From Brevundimonas nasdae (GTDB taxonomy: Bacteria > Pseudomonadota > Alphaproteobacteria > Caulobacterales > Caulobacteraceae): a DNA stretch of 64,000 nt. The position numbers were made by a program, and so were the translations under genes. Location of the stretch: positions 1 through 64,000 of the forward strand of contig NZ_JAEPWN010000014.1 in the NCBI RefSeq assembly GCF_016654005.1. Reading direction: 5' to 3'. Below are positions 46,134 to 54,961 of this stretch, piece by piece (positions within the stretch are counted from its first letter, which is position 1; each line of letters starts with the position of its first letter). Below the pieces are notes generated by a model. The model did not search any database. It saw only the letters and a list, made by a program, of their open reading frames with translations, and had not been told where the DNA came from.

Positions 46134-46721
46134 CTAGCCTCGCACCAGTCTGAGGAACTCTTCGCGGGTGCGAGGGTCGTCGCGCACCACGCCGATCAGG
46201 TGGCTGGTCGACAGGCTGGCGCCTGGCGCATTGACGCCGCGCAGGGTCATGCAGGAATGCTCGGCCTCGATGACCACGCCGACGCCGTGCGGGCGCAGGA
46301 CCGTCTGGATGGCCTCGGCGATTTCGGAGGTCATCTTCTCCTGGATCTGCAGGCGGCGCGCAAAGCCACGCACCACGCGCGCCAGCTTGGAGATGCCCAC
46401 GACCCGGTCGGTCGGCAGATAGGCGACGTGCGCCTTGCCCACGACCGGCAGCATGTGGTGCTCGCAGAAGCTGACGAAGCGAATGTCCTTCAGCACCACC
46501 AGCTGGTCGTAGCCGCCGGTCTCTTCGAAGGTCTTCTCCAGATAGGACAGCGGGTCTGTCTCATAGCCCTGGAACAGCTCGCGATAGCTCTTGGCCACCC
46601 GCGACGGCGTTTCCAGCAGGCCCTCGCGGTCGGGATTGTCGCCGGCCCACTGGATCAGGGTGCGGACGGCGGCTTCGGCTTCAGCCTGCGAGACGGAGGG
46701 CTTGGAGGGCGTATCGGTCAT
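46134..46721 (-). CDS. folE: GTP cyclohydrolase I
   Basis: First step of folate and tetrahydrobiopterin synthesis: GTP to dihydroneopterin triphosphate. The 195-residue protein carries SFCEHHMLPVVGKAHVAYLP near 83 with Cys and His zinc ligands, SKLARVVRGFARRLQIQEKMT near 108 and EAEHSCMTLRGVNAPGA near 152 with the second Cys ligand. Complete and typical. Confidence 0.96.
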   Translation of the reverse strand: MTDTPSKPSVSQAEAEAAVRTLIQWAGDNPDREGLLETPSRVAKSYRELFQGYETDPLSYLEKTFEETGGYDQLVVLKDIRFVSFCEHHMLPVVGKAHVAYLPTDRVVGISKLARVVRGFARRLQIQEKMTSEIAEAIQTVLRPHGVGVVIEAEHSCMTLRGVNAPGASLSTSHLIGVVRDDPRTREEFLRLVRG

Positions 46722-46795
46722 GGCGGCCTACATAGCGAGGCTGGTCAGGGAATGGGAGGGCTTCGTCTGCGCTTTCCGGCGGGGAGCAGGCAGTT

Positions 46796-47518
46796 TCAGG
46801 ATGAGGCCGCCGGCGCGGCGTCGGCCAAGCTGTCGGCGGCAGGCGACCGGCCCATCTCTTTTCGCTCGCTGTAGCGGTCCACCAGATAGTCGGCTCGGCC
46901 CCGCGTCAGCAGGGTGAATTTGTACAGCTCCTCCATCACGTCCACCAAGCGGTCGTAATAGGGCGAGGGTTTCATGCGGCCGTCCTCGTCGAACTCATTG
47001 AAGGCCTTGGCGACCGAGGACTGGTTCGGAATCGTGATCATCCGCATCCAGCGGCCCAAAACCCGCAACTGATTGACGGTGTTGAACGACTGAGAGCCTG
47101 CGTTGACCTGCATCACCGCCAGGGTCCGGCCCTGCGTCGGCCGGACGCCTGCGCTTTCCAGCGGCAGCCAGTCGATCTGTGATTTGAAGATGCTGGTCAT
47201 GGCGCCGTGGCGTTCGGGGCTGCACCAGACCTGGCCCTCGGACCACAGGGAGGCCGCACGCAGTTCCTGAACTTTCGGATGCGACGGGTCGACGCTGTCC
47301 GGCTGGGGCAGGCCGCGGGGGTCGAAGATGCGGGTCTCGGCGCCGAAGCTGCGCAACAGCCGATCCGCCTCCTCGATCATCAGGCGGCTGAACGAGCGTT
47401 CGCGCAGTGAGCCGTACAGCAGCAGGAAGCGCGGCGGGTGGGCCAGGTCTGTCGGTCGCAGACGCGCCAGTTCGAGGCGGTCGGCGAAGGCGGCGTCGAG
47501 TGCGGGTAGATCGATCAT
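46796..47518 (-). CDS. arsH: Arsenical resistance protein ArsH
   Basis: NADPH-dependent FMN oxidoreductase that oxidises trivalent organoarsenicals. The 240-residue protein has the FMN phosphate loop [13 protein letters not shown] near 33, [10 protein letters not shown] near 63, [22 protein letters not shown] near 98 and [21 protein letters not shown] near 125. It diverges from arsR by a 37-nt AT-rich gap that probably holds the ArsR operator. No arsenite pump (ArsB or Acr3) lies in the window. Confidence 0.93.
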   Translation of the reverse strand: MIDLPALDAAFADRLELARLRPTDLAHPPRFLLLYGSLRERSFSRLMIEEADRLLRSFGAETRIFDPRGLPQPDSVDPSHPKVQELRAASLWSEGQVWCSPERHGAMTSIFKSQIDWLPLESAGVRPTQGRTLAVMQVNAGSQSFNTVNQLRVLGRWMRMITIPNQSSVAKAFNEFDEDGRMKPSPYYDRLVDVMEELYKFTLLTRGRADYLVDRYSERKEMGRSPAADSLADAAPAASS

Positions 47519-47555
47519 GGCTTCCCTTTGCCAATATTTCGATTATTTGTGAAGT

Positions 47556-47903
47556 ATGGAAATGAAGTCAGCCATCGAGGCCCTCAGCGCCCTGGCGCAC
47601 GACGGGCGCCTGAACATCTTTCGCGCCTTGGTCCGCGCCGGGCCACAAGGTCTGGCGGCGGGCAGGCTGGGCGAGGCGGTCGGCATGGCCGCCAGCACCC
47701 TTTCGAACAATCTGAACATCCTGACGCGTGCGGGTCTGACGACCGCCGTGCGGGACGGACGCTCCATCATCTACGCCGCCGACTATGGCCGGATGGGCGC
47801 ACTGCTGGCCTATCTGATGGAAGACTGCTGTCAGGGATCGCCTGCGGTCTGTGCGCCTCTGAGCGAGGTCGTGAACCGCGCGGCGTGCGCGCCAGCGTCA
47901 TGA
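47556..47903 (+). CDS. arsR: ArsR-family arsenic-responsive repressor
   Basis: A 115-residue winged-helix repressor. HTH near 25-65 (GRLGEAVGMAASTLSNNLNIL). The C-terminal MEDCCQGSPAVCAPL near 90 has a Cys pair plus a third Cys, the As(III)/Sb(III) site of the C-terminal type known from proteobacteria. It would repress arsH and arsR-arsC until arsenite binds. The stop overlaps the arsC start (ATGA). Confidence 0.92.
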   Translation: MEMKSAIEALSALAHDGRLNIFRALVRAGPQGLAAGRLGEAVGMAASTLSNNLNILTRAGLTTAVRDGRSIIYAADYGRMGALLAYLMEDCCQGSPAVCAPLSEVVNRAACAPAS

Positions 47904-48298
47904 CCATCACCCTCTATCACAACCCTGCATGCGGCACGTCGCGCAACACCCTGGCCATGATCCGGGCGTCGGGCGAGGAGCCGGTGGTCGTCGACTATCT
48001 TCAGGCGGGCTGGTCGGCTGAACGGCTGCAGTCTCTGGCGGCGCAGATGGGTGCGCCGATCCGCAGCCTGATCCGCGACAAGGGCACGCCCGCCCGCGCG
48101 TTGGGTCTGTTCCATGAAGGCGTGGACGATCAGACGATCATCGCCGCCATGATCGGCCACCCGGTGATCGTTAACCGCCCCATCGTCGTCTCGGACAAAG
48201 GCGTGCGGCTGTGCCGCCCGTCAGAGCTTGTGCTTGACCTGCTGTCCGAGCCCGTGGCCCGCTTCACCAAGGAGGACGGCGAGGTCGTTGGAGCCTAA
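47900..48298 (+). CDS. arsC: Arsenate reductase (glutaredoxin-dependent)
   Basis: Reduces arsenate to arsenite. The 132-residue protein is of the Grx-coupled type: LYHNPACGTSRNTL near 5 with catalytic Cys and Thr-Ser-Arg pocket, SLIRDKGTPARALGL near 61 and HPVIVNRPIVVSDKGVRLCRP near 86 (second Arg). ATG 47900 overlaps the arsR stop by 4 nt. The pair would be co-translated. Confidence 0.94.
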   Translation: MTITLYHNPACGTSRNTLAMIRASGEEPVVVDYLQAGWSAERLQSLAAQMGAPIRSLIRDKGTPARALGLFHEGVDDQTIIAAMIGHPVIVNRPIVVSDKGVRLCRPSELVLDLLSEPVARFTKEDGEVVGA

Positions 48299-48332
48299 AA
48301 TTCCATTGAAGCGTCAAAATCAAGCAAAACGG

Positions 48333-48348
48333 TTAGCGCTCCGTTAAC
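48333..48348 (+). promoter_or_regulatory. Probable CtrA-binding site upstream of fliQ
   Basis: TTAG-N7-TTAAC at 48333-48348 matches the CtrA consensus TTAA-N7-TTAAC with one mismatch. It lies 48 nt before the fliQ start, where CtrA acts on the same operon in Caulobacter crescentus. The gene for CtrA's kinase, cckA, is in this window at 50553. Confidence 0.7.
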
Positions 48349-48395
48349 CATCCTCCCGGCATTTTCTGCCCAGTGATTTGCGGGAGCGCAGGCCG

Positions 48396-48659
48396 ATGAA
48401 CGGCGCCGAAGTTCTGGATGTTGGCCGCGACGCCATCTGGCTGACGATCCAGCTGTGCCTGCCTGTCCTGCTGGTCGGTCTGGTGGTCGGCGTGGTGATC
48501 GGCCTGTTTCAGGCCCTGACCCAGATTCAGGAGCAGACCCTGATCTATGCGCCCAAGATCATCGCCATCTTCGTGTCCCTTCTGCTGTTCCTGCCCTTGA
48601 TGGGCGCGCTGCTGGGCGGCTTCATGCGCCAGATCGCCGCGCGCATCGCGGGCATGTAG
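48396..48659 (+). CDS. fliQ: Flagellar export apparatus protein FliQ
   Basis: An 87-residue membrane component of the flagellar type III export gate. The two helices are IWLTIQLCLPVLLVGLVVGVVIGL near 12 and IIAIFVSLLLFLPLMGALLGGF near 50, with QALTQIQEQTLIYAPK between them, the family signature. ATG 48396 opens MNGAEVLDVGRDA; earlier codons are unlikely. It shares one base with the GTG of fliR. Confidence 0.95.
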   Translation: MNGAEVLDVGRDAIWLTIQLCLPVLLVGLVVGVVIGLFQALTQIQEQTLIYAPKIIAIFVSLLLFLPLMGALLGGFMRQIAARIAGM

Positions 48660-49432
48660 TGGAGGCTTACGCCACCGCCGATCAGGTCTGGGCGGGGGGG
48701 CTGATCTTCGCCCGCATCGGCGCGATCCTGATGCTGCTCCCCGGATTCGGCGAGGCCTATGTGCCGCCTCGTGTGCGCCTGTCCCTGGCCCTGGTCATTT
48801 CACTGGCGCTATGGCCGGTGGTGCGCGCCACCCTGCCGGGCCTGCCCGACACCGTGGGCGGCATGGCGGGATGGATCATTCATGAGGTGGTCGTGGGTCT
48901 GATGATCGGCCTGCTGCTGCGCATGTTCATGTCGGCCCTGACCACGGCGGGCGAGATCATCTCGCTGCAGACGACGCTCAGCTTCTCCCAGACCGCCAAC
49001 CCGATGCAGGCCCAGCCGGGCACGACTCTGGCCGCCTTCCTGACCCTGCTGGGGGTGACGCTTCTGTTCGCCACCAACACCCATCACCTGTTCATCGCGG
49101 GCATGGTGGGCTCCTATCGATTGATCGCCCCAGCCCAGCCCCTGGTGATGAGCGACTTCACCACCATGGCCGTTCGCACCCTGGGCGACAGCTTCCTGCT
49201 GGGGGTGCAGCTGGCGGCGCCGGTGCTGGTGTTCGCCCTGATCTTCAATCTGGCGTCCGGCCTGATCGCGCGGGTCATGCCGTCGTTCCAGGTCTATTTC
49301 GCCGCCGCGCCTTTGAGCGTGCTTCTGGGCCTGTCGATCTTCGCGCTCAGCCTGGGCGCGCTGGGGACCGTCTTCATCGACCGTTACCGCCGCCTGGCGG
49401 ACGTCTTCGTTTCGGGAGGCGTGGGTGGCTGA
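48659..49432 (+). CDS. fliR: Flagellar export apparatus protein FliR
   Basis: A 257-residue inner-membrane export-gate protein with about six helices (FARIGAILMLLPGFGEAYVPPRVR near 16, EVVVGLMIGLLLRMFMSALTTAGE near 75, AAPLSVLLGLSIFALSL near 210). The start GTG 48659 uses the last base of the fliQ stop. In-frame codons further up belong to fliQ's other frame. A run of seven G lies at codons 12-14. It overlaps flhB by 8 nt. Confidence 0.92.
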   Translation: MEAYATADQVWAGGLIFARIGAILMLLPGFGEAYVPPRVRLSLALVISLALWPVVRATLPGLPDTVGGMAGWIIHEVVVGLMIGLLLRMFMSALTTAGEIISLQTTLSFSQTANPMQAQPGTTLAAFLTLLGVTLLFATNTHHLFIAGMVGSYRLIAPAQPLVMSDFTTMAVRTLGDSFLLGVQLAAPVLVFALIFNLASGLIARVMPSFQVYFAAAPLSVLLGLSIFALSLGALGTVFIDRYRRLADVFVSGGVGG

Positions 49433-50501
49433 AGGCGCCGATCCCGAGTCGAAAACCGAAGAGGCCACCCCGCGAAAACTTGCGGACGCCCGCAAGAAGG
49501 GCGATTCGGCCAAGTCGCCGGATGTCGCCCAGGTGATGTCCCTGGCGGGCGCCGCCGCCGTCATCATGGGTGCGGGCGGCTGGTTCGCCTCGTCCATCGC
49601 CGAACAGCTGGTTCCCTTCATCGCCTCGCCGCATCAGATGCTGGGCGTGCTGAACTCTGGCGCAGGCACGCAGATACTGGCCAAGGCGCTGTGGGCCATG
49701 GGGCCGTTTCTGGGCGCGATCATGCTGGCCACCATCATCGGCGGCGTCGGCGGCAATGTCGCCCAGTCGGGCCTGATCTTCACGGCTGAGAAGCTGAAGC
49801 CCAAATGGTCGTCGATCAGCCCGCTGAGCGGGTTCAAGCGCATCTACGGGCCGGACGGTCTGATGCAGTTCGTCAAGACCTTCCTCAAGTTGACGGCGGT
49901 CTGCGCGGTCTGCTGGTTTGCGCTGAAGCCCCATGCGCGCGAGTTCGAAAACATGGTGGGCATGAGCCCCATGGACCTGCTGCCGCTGGCGCGCGACATG
50001 GCCATGAAGCTGTTCTTCGCGGCCCTGGTGCTGCTGGCCGTGACGGCGGGCGCGGACTTTCTGTGGCAGAAGCTTCGCTTCGCCAAGCGGATGCGGATGA
50101 CCAAGGAAGAGCTGAAAGAGGACTACAAACAGTCCGAGGGCGACCCCCACGTCAAGGCCAAGCTGAAGCAGATCCGCATGCAACGCAGCCGCCAGCGGAT
50201 GATGGCCAATGTGCCCAAGGCCACGGTGATCGTGACCAACCCGACCCACTATTCGGTGGCCCTGCGCTATGAGCCGGACCAGGGCGACGGCGCGCCCATC
50301 TGCGTGGCCAAGGGCGTCGACGCCCTGGCGCTGCGTATCCGTGAGGTGGCGACGGAACACGGCGTGCCGATCGTCGAGAACGTGCCCCTGGCCCGCGCCC
50401 TCTACGCCACGGTCGAGGTGGATGAAGTCATTCCGCGCGAACATTTCGACGCCGCCGCCAAGATCATCGGCTTCGTCTTCCAGTCCCGTCCGCGCCGGTA
50501 A
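49425..50501 (+). CDS. flhB: Flagellar export switch protein FlhB
   Basis: A 358-residue protein that switches export from rod/hook to filament substrates. The N-terminus (DPESKTEEATPRKLADARKKGD) and four membrane helices are followed by a cytosolic domain with the autocleavage site VTNPTHYSVALRY near 272 (NPTH). Starts at GTG 49425, overlapping fliR. As in Caulobacter, cckA follows. Confidence 0.95.
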   Translation: MAEGADPESKTEEATPRKLADARKKGDSAKSPDVAQVMSLAGAAAVIMGAGGWFASSIAEQLVPFIASPHQMLGVLNSGAGTQILAKALWAMGPFLGAIMLATIIGGVGGNVAQSGLIFTAEKLKPKWSSISPLSGFKRIYGPDGLMQFVKTFLKLTAVCAVCWFALKPHAREFENMVGMSPMDLLPLARDMAMKLFFAALVLLAVTAGADFLWQKLRFAKRMRMTKEELKEDYKQSEGDPHVKAKLKQIRMQRSRQRMMANVPKATVIVTNPTHYSVALRYEPDQGDGAPICVAKGVDALALRIREVATEHGVPIVENVPLARALYATVEVDEVIPREHFDAAAKIIGFVFQSRPRR

Positions 50502-50552
50502 GAAGGCGTCAGGATTTCAGCGTATGATCAGTCCACTGATTCGCGAGGCCGC

Positions 50553-52586
50553 ATGACGTCCACCCGTCGCCTTCCGTTCGATCCGATGCTGATCGTGATG
50601 GCCCTTGGGTTCGTCGTGGCGGTGGGCGCCCTGGCCTATCCGGCGTTCCGCACCAACCCGACCTCGGCGCCGGGGCTGATCCTGATCCTGACCGTAGGCC
50701 TGATCGCCCTGATCGGCCTGTTCGCCTTCCGCCGCGCCGAGACGCCCCAGGGATCGACCGACGCCGTCATCGACATGCTGGACGCCATGGCCGAGCCTGC
50801 GGCCCTGGTCTGGGATTCCGGCCAGGTCCTGGCCTTCAACGGCGCCTGGGCCGAGGCCAACGGCACGACCACGGCCCTGCCGCGCGGCAAGTCGGCCCAG
50901 GCCCTCTACATGGCCTTCGCCCAGGCGCGTCAGGGCCAGCCGGGCCACGCCATCGTTCAGATCGGCGAGCGCGAGATCGAGGTGGTGATCGGCCAGGCGG
51001 GACAGGGGCGTTATCTGATGCGCGCGGCGCCCGAAACCGTGCTGCCCATCGCGGTCTCGTCCGCACAGACCCTGGCCTCCGTATCCGGCGAGGGGCGCGC
51101 CATGGCGGCGGGCGCTCCGTTCGGATCAGCAGTGATCGGCGGCGACGACCTGTTCGCCGGGCGAGCGGAAGAAGCCAATGCGGCCATGGAGGTGCTAACC
51201 GGTCCAGCGGCGGCCGGCGACGCCGCCTTCGGCCATCTGTTTGAGCTGGCAGGGGTGACCGAGGCGCGTGCGCGCCTGGCCTCGGGCGCGTCGGGCCCCA
51301 TTGAACTGGTCGCTCGCGCCTTTCCAGACAAGATGCTGCATCTCTATGTGGCTCCAGAAGGCGACAAGCGCCGCATCTGGCTGTTCGACGTCTCGGCCCA
51401 GAAGTCGATGGAGCTGCAGCTTTCGCAGGCCCAGAAGATGCAGGCCGTTGGCCAGCTGGCCGGTGGCGTCGCCCACGACTTCAATAACCTGCTGACCGCG
51501 ATCCAGCTTCAGCTATCGGGCCTCCTGGAGCGCCATCCGGTCGGCGATCCCTCCTATGAGGGGCTGAACGAAATCCGCCAGACCGCCATCCGCGCCGCTG
51601 ATCTGGTGCGCAAGCTTCTGGCCTTCTCGCGCAAGTCGACGGTGCGGCGCGAGCGCCTGGACCTGGGCGAACTGGTCGGCGAGTTCTCCATCCTGCTGCG
51701 CCGCCTGCTGCGCGAGGACGTGCGGCTTGAGACGGATTACGGCCGCGACCTGCCTGTGGTTCTGGCTGACAAGTCCCAGCTTGAAACGGCCGTCATGAAC
51801 CTGGCCGTCAACGCGCGTGATGCCATGCGCGGTGTGGTCGAGCCGGGCGATGCCGTCGTCACCATCACCACGCGCCGCCTGACCGGCGACGAGGCGCGCG
51901 GCCTGGGTTGGGCAGGGGCGACGACCGATGAGGTGGCCCTGATCGAAGTGTCGGATACAGGCCCCGGCGTGCCCCCAGAACTGCTGGACAAGATCTTCGA
52001 ACCCTTCTTCACCACCAAGGCGGTGAACGAGGGCACGGGCATGGGGCTGGCCACCGTCTATGGCATCGCCCAGCAGGCCGGAGGCCATATCACCGTCACC
52101 AATATCGAAGGAAAAGGCGCGGCCTTCCGCATCTTCCTGCCTGCGGCTGGCGAGGCGGAACTGGCCGAGGTCCAGCCGGTCGAGGTCAAGGTCAAGGCGC
52201 CGCGCGACCTGTCCGGCGCGGGCCGCATCCTGTTCGTGGAGGACGAGGACGCCGTGCGCGGCATCGCCGCCCGTCTGCTGCGCCAGCGCGGCTATGAGGT
52301 GATTGAGGCCTGCGACGGCGAAGAGGCCCTGATCCTGGCCGAGGAGCATGCGGGGCAAATCGACATGATGATCTCAGACGTCATCATGCCCGGCCTGGAC
52401 GGCCCGTCCCTGCTGAAAAAGGCGCGCCAGTATCTGGGCGACGCGCCGGTGATGTTCATCTCCGGCTATGCCGAAAGCGACTTCTCCGACCTGCTGCAGG
52501 ACGAGGTCGGCGTCTCCTTCCTGCCCAAGCCGCTGGACATCAAGACCCTGGCCGAACGCGTGAAACAGGAACTGCACGCGGCCTAG
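50553..52586 (+). CDS. cckA: Cell-cycle hybrid histidine kinase CckA
   Basis: Master kinase/phosphatase for CtrA and CpdR through the phosphotransferase ChpT. The 677-residue protein has two N-terminal membrane helices ([17 protein letters not shown] and [18 protein letters not shown]), PAS-like regions (70-290), the kinase core with His near 307 in [13 protein letters not shown], an ATPase domain ([43 protein letters not shown]) and a receiver with Asp near 608 in MISDVIMPG. The HDFNN motif and the position beside flhB identify it as CckA. The stop precedes a strong hairpin. Confidence 0.95.
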   Translation: MTSTRRLPFDPMLIVMALGFVVAVGALAYPAFRTNPTSAPGLILILTVGLIALIGLFAFRRAETPQGSTDAVIDMLDAMAEPAALVWDSGQVLAFNGAWAEANGTTTALPRGKSAQALYMAFAQARQGQPGHAIVQIGEREIEVVIGQAGQGRYLMRAAPETVLPIAVSSAQTLASVSGEGRAMAAGAPFGSAVIGGDDLFAGRAEEANAAMEVLTGPAAAGDAAFGHLFELAGVTEARARLASGASGPIELVARAFPDKMLHLYVAPEGDKRRIWLFDVSAQKSMELQLSQAQKMQAVGQLAGGVAHDFNNLLTAIQLQLSGLLERHPVGDPSYEGLNEIRQTAIRAADLVRKLLAFSRKSTVRRERLDLGELVGEFSILLRRLLREDVRLETDYGRDLPVVLADKSQLETAVMNLAVNARDAMRGVVEPGDAVVTITTRRLTGDEARGLGWAGATTDEVALIEVSDTGPGVPPELLDKIFEPFFTTKAVNEGTGMGLATVYGIAQQAGGHITVTNIEGKGAAFRIFLPAAGEAELAEVQPVEVKVKAPRDLSGAGRILFVEDEDAVRGIAARLLRQRGYEVIEACDGEEALILAEEHAGQIDMMISDVIMPGLDGPSLLKKARQYLGDAPVMFISGYAESDFSDLLQDEVGVSFLPKPLDIKTLAERVKQELHAA

Positions 52587-52604
52587 GTTTGCCTGAAACG
52601 AACA

Positions 52605-52635
52605 GAGGGGTCGGTCACGCGATGACCGACCCCTC
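52605..52635. terminator. Convergent terminator between cckA and prmC
   Basis: GAGGGGTCGGTCA (52605-52617) pairs perfectly with TGACCGACCCCTC (52623-52635), loop of five. It lies between the ends of the two converging genes. It lacks a clear T-run on either strand. Confidence 0.75.
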
Positions 52636-52686
52636 GTGCATCATGATTGGCGATCCGCCTTCTCCCGCCAGGGGAGCAGCAGGCGA

Positions 52687-53601
52687 CTACGCCTTCGGGA
52701 TCGGGTTGGTGCGCGGGTCCGGACCGTTGGTGACCACGCGGTCGCGTTCGCCCAGGTCCTTGATGATCTTCACATCGGTGAAGCCGACGGCCTCGAACAG
52801 TTCCTTGACCTGCGGCCCCTGGTCCCAGCCGATCTCGACGGCAAAGACGCCCAGGGGCTTGAGGATGCGTTTGATCTCGGGCGCGAGGTCACGATAGGCC
52901 TGAAGTCCGTCCGGGCCGCCATCCAGCGCCAGGTGCGGATCATGGTCGCGCACTTCCGGATCCAGACCTGCGATGTGATCGGTCGGGATATAGGGCGGGT
53001 TGGACATGACCAGATCGAAGCTGGCGTCGCCGAAGCCCGCAGCCCATTCGGTGCGCAGGAAGGTGGCGCGGTCGTTAAGGTCCAGGTTGGCGGCGTTCTC
53101 CTTGGCGACGGCCAGGGCCTCGCTGGAGATGTCGGTGCCGACGCCGGTGGCGCCGGTCCGCTCGGTCAGCAGGGCCAGCAGGATGGCGCCTGAACCGGTG
53201 CCGAGGTCGATGGCGGTGAACCGTTCCTGCGGCGTGAAGGCCAGCATGGCGATGTCCATGATGGTCTCGGTGTCCGGGCGCGGGCTGAGCACGTCGGGCG
53301 TGACGTTCAGGATGATCTTCCAGAAGCCCTTCTTGCCGATGATGCGCGACACCGGTTCGCGCTTCAGGCGGCGCTCGACCATGGTTTCATAGGCGGCCTG
53401 CTGCTGGGGCGTGACGATCCTGTAGGGATCAGTCAGTATGTCCATGCGGCTGGCGTCGGCGGCGGCCTCTAGCAGCAGGCGGGCGTCGATGGCGGGGCTG
53501 TCGATCCGGCCTGCCTTCAGCCTGGCCTGAGCGGATTTCCAGACGGTAAGCAGGGTCGCGGCGCCATCGGCGGGTTTCGGAGATAGAGGTTCGGTGGTCA
53601 T
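52687..53601 (-). CDS. prmC: Peptide chain release factor N5-glutamine methyltransferase
   Basis: Methylates the GGQ glutamine of release factors. The 304-residue protein has a helical N-terminal domain and an AdoMet-binding domain: IDLGTGSGAILLALL near 136 (motif I), VMSNPPYIP near 200 (catalytic NPPY) and VFAVEIGWDQGPQV near 265. Complete and typical. It is read toward cckA, with its start 78 nt from the YihY gene. Confidence 0.95.
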   Translation of the reverse strand: MTTEPLSPKPADGAATLLTVWKSAQARLKAGRIDSPAIDARLLLEAAADASRMDILTDPYRIVTPQQQAAYETMVERRLKREPVSRIIGKKGFWKIILNVTPDVLSPRPDTETIMDIAMLAFTPQERFTAIDLGTGSGAILLALLTERTGATGVGTDISSEALAVAKENAANLDLNDRATFLRTEWAAGFGDASFDLVMSNPPYIPTDHIAGLDPEVRDHDPHLALDGGPDGLQAYRDLAPEIKRILKPLGVFAVEIGWDQGPQVKELFEAVGFTDVKIIKDLGERDRVVTNGPDPRTNPIPKA

Positions 53602-53679
53602 GTCGGCTGATTGGCCCTTCGCGGCGGTGATTTCAAGTTGGGCGTGGAACGCGTCGGCGGCCTCGTCGTTCGCCGTCTA

Positions 53680-54957
53680 ATGGCCAAGTCAAAGACCTCC
53701 ACCTCCGACCTCTTTCGCCGCCTGGTGTCCCGCCCCCGATCCGGCGGGCGCAAACGCGGCGGTCCTGACAGCCTCTGGCGCTTTATTGCAGCCGCGGCAG
53801 GCGGCCTGGCCGCAGGGGCCGGGGCCGCGCATCTGCTCTATACGCAAGGCCACAAGGTCGGGGTCGATCTGCGCCAGGAGCGCCCGCCCGCGCCGCCGCC
53901 CGCCCCGCCCACGCCTGAGGATTTCGACGCCGAGGAGCCGGGACGCGGCCGCATGGCCCAGCGGCCAGAGCATATTCCGCGCAAGGGTTGGACCGATATC
54001 CTGTGGCGGGCGGTCTCGTCCTATTTCGGCGATCGCGTGGGCTTCGTCGCCGGCGGCGTGACCTTCTTCACCCTGTTGTCGCTGTTCCCGCTGATGGGTT
54101 CGTTCGTCACCCTGTACGGCCTGTTCGCCAATCCGGCGGACGCCTGGGGGAGGCTGCATTTCCTCTATTCGATCCTGCCGGACAGCATCGCCGAGTTCCT
54201 GGGCGCGCAGATGCAGCGCCTGGCCGAGAACTCAAACGGGCAGCTGACCTTCACCCTGATCTGGACATTGCTGCTGTCGCTGTGGACGGCGAACGGGGCG
54301 GTGAAGATGCTCTTCTACGGCATCAACGTCGCCTATCATGAGGTCGAGAAGCGCAACATCGTCCGCTACAACCTGTTGTGCATGGGGTTCACGGTCGGCG
54401 GCCTGATGGCCGTGCTGGTCAGTTCCGGCCTGGTGGTCGGCGTGCCGGTGGTGGTCAAGCTGTTCGGGCTGGAGGAGGAGTGGGGCCTGTTCGCGCCTCT
54501 GCGCTGGCCCATCCTGCTGGTCGGTTATGTGGCGGCCCTGACGTTGATCTATCGTCTGGCCCCGTGCCGGGAGAAGGCGCGCTGGCGCTGGCTGACGCCG
54601 GGCGCCATCTTCGCCGCTGTGGTCAGCGTGACCCTGTCGTTCGTGTTCAGCTGGTACCTGAATAATTTCGTCCGGACGGACTCCTATGGCCCGTTGGCCG
54701 CCATCATGGGCTTCCTGCTGTGGACCTGGCTGTCGGTGCAGGTGATCCTGATGGGGGCCGCCCTGAACGCCGAGATCGAGCACCAGACCGCAGTGGACAC
54801 CACGACCGGCAAGGCCAAGCCGATCGGGGAGCGCGGCGCCAAGGTCGCCGACGGCGTGGGCGCGCGTCGCAAGAACCCTGCCGCCTTGGCCTACACCCAG
54901 CGCCAGGCCGCCGCCGTCGCCCAGCGACTGCGGGCGCGACGGCGACAGCGGGGCTGA
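53680..54957 (+). CDS. YihY/virulence factor BrkB family membrane protein
   Basis: A 425-residue inner-membrane protein. The first 105 residues are basic then Pro-rich and hydrophilic apart from one helix (LWRFIAAAAGGLAAGAGAAHLLY near 28). The YihY domain follows with about six helices (VGFVAGGVTFFTLLSLFPLM near 125; SVQVILMGAALNAEIEHQT near 350). It is often misnamed ribonuclease BN; the true function is unknown. I use ATG 53680; earlier in-frame codons look non-coding. It converges on hslU with a 4-nt gap. Confidence 0.85.
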   Translation: MAKSKTSTSDLFRRLVSRPRSGGRKRGGPDSLWRFIAAAAGGLAAGAGAAHLLYTQGHKVGVDLRQERPPAPPPAPPTPEDFDAEEPGRGRMAQRPEHIPRKGWTDILWRAVSSYFGDRVGFVAGGVTFFTLLSLFPLMGSFVTLYGLFANPADAWGRLHFLYSILPDSIAEFLGAQMQRLAENSNGQLTFTLIWTLLLSLWTANGAVKMLFYGINVAYHEVEKRNIVRYNLLCMGFTVGGLMAVLVSSGLVVGVPVVVKLFGLEEEWGLFAPLRWPILLVGYVAALTLIYRLAPCREKARWRWLTPGAIFAAVVSVTLSFVFSWYLNNFVRTDSYGPLAAIMGFLLWTWLSVQVILMGAALNAEIEHQTAVDTTTGKAKPIGERGAKVADGVGARRKNPAALAYTQRQAAAVAQRLRARRRQRG

Positions 54958-54961
54958 TTGA

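Noticed and set aside
53680-54957. YihY-family gene as ribonuclease BN
   Set aside because: That name came from an old mis-assignment; the protein is a polytopic membrane protein with no nuclease motif.
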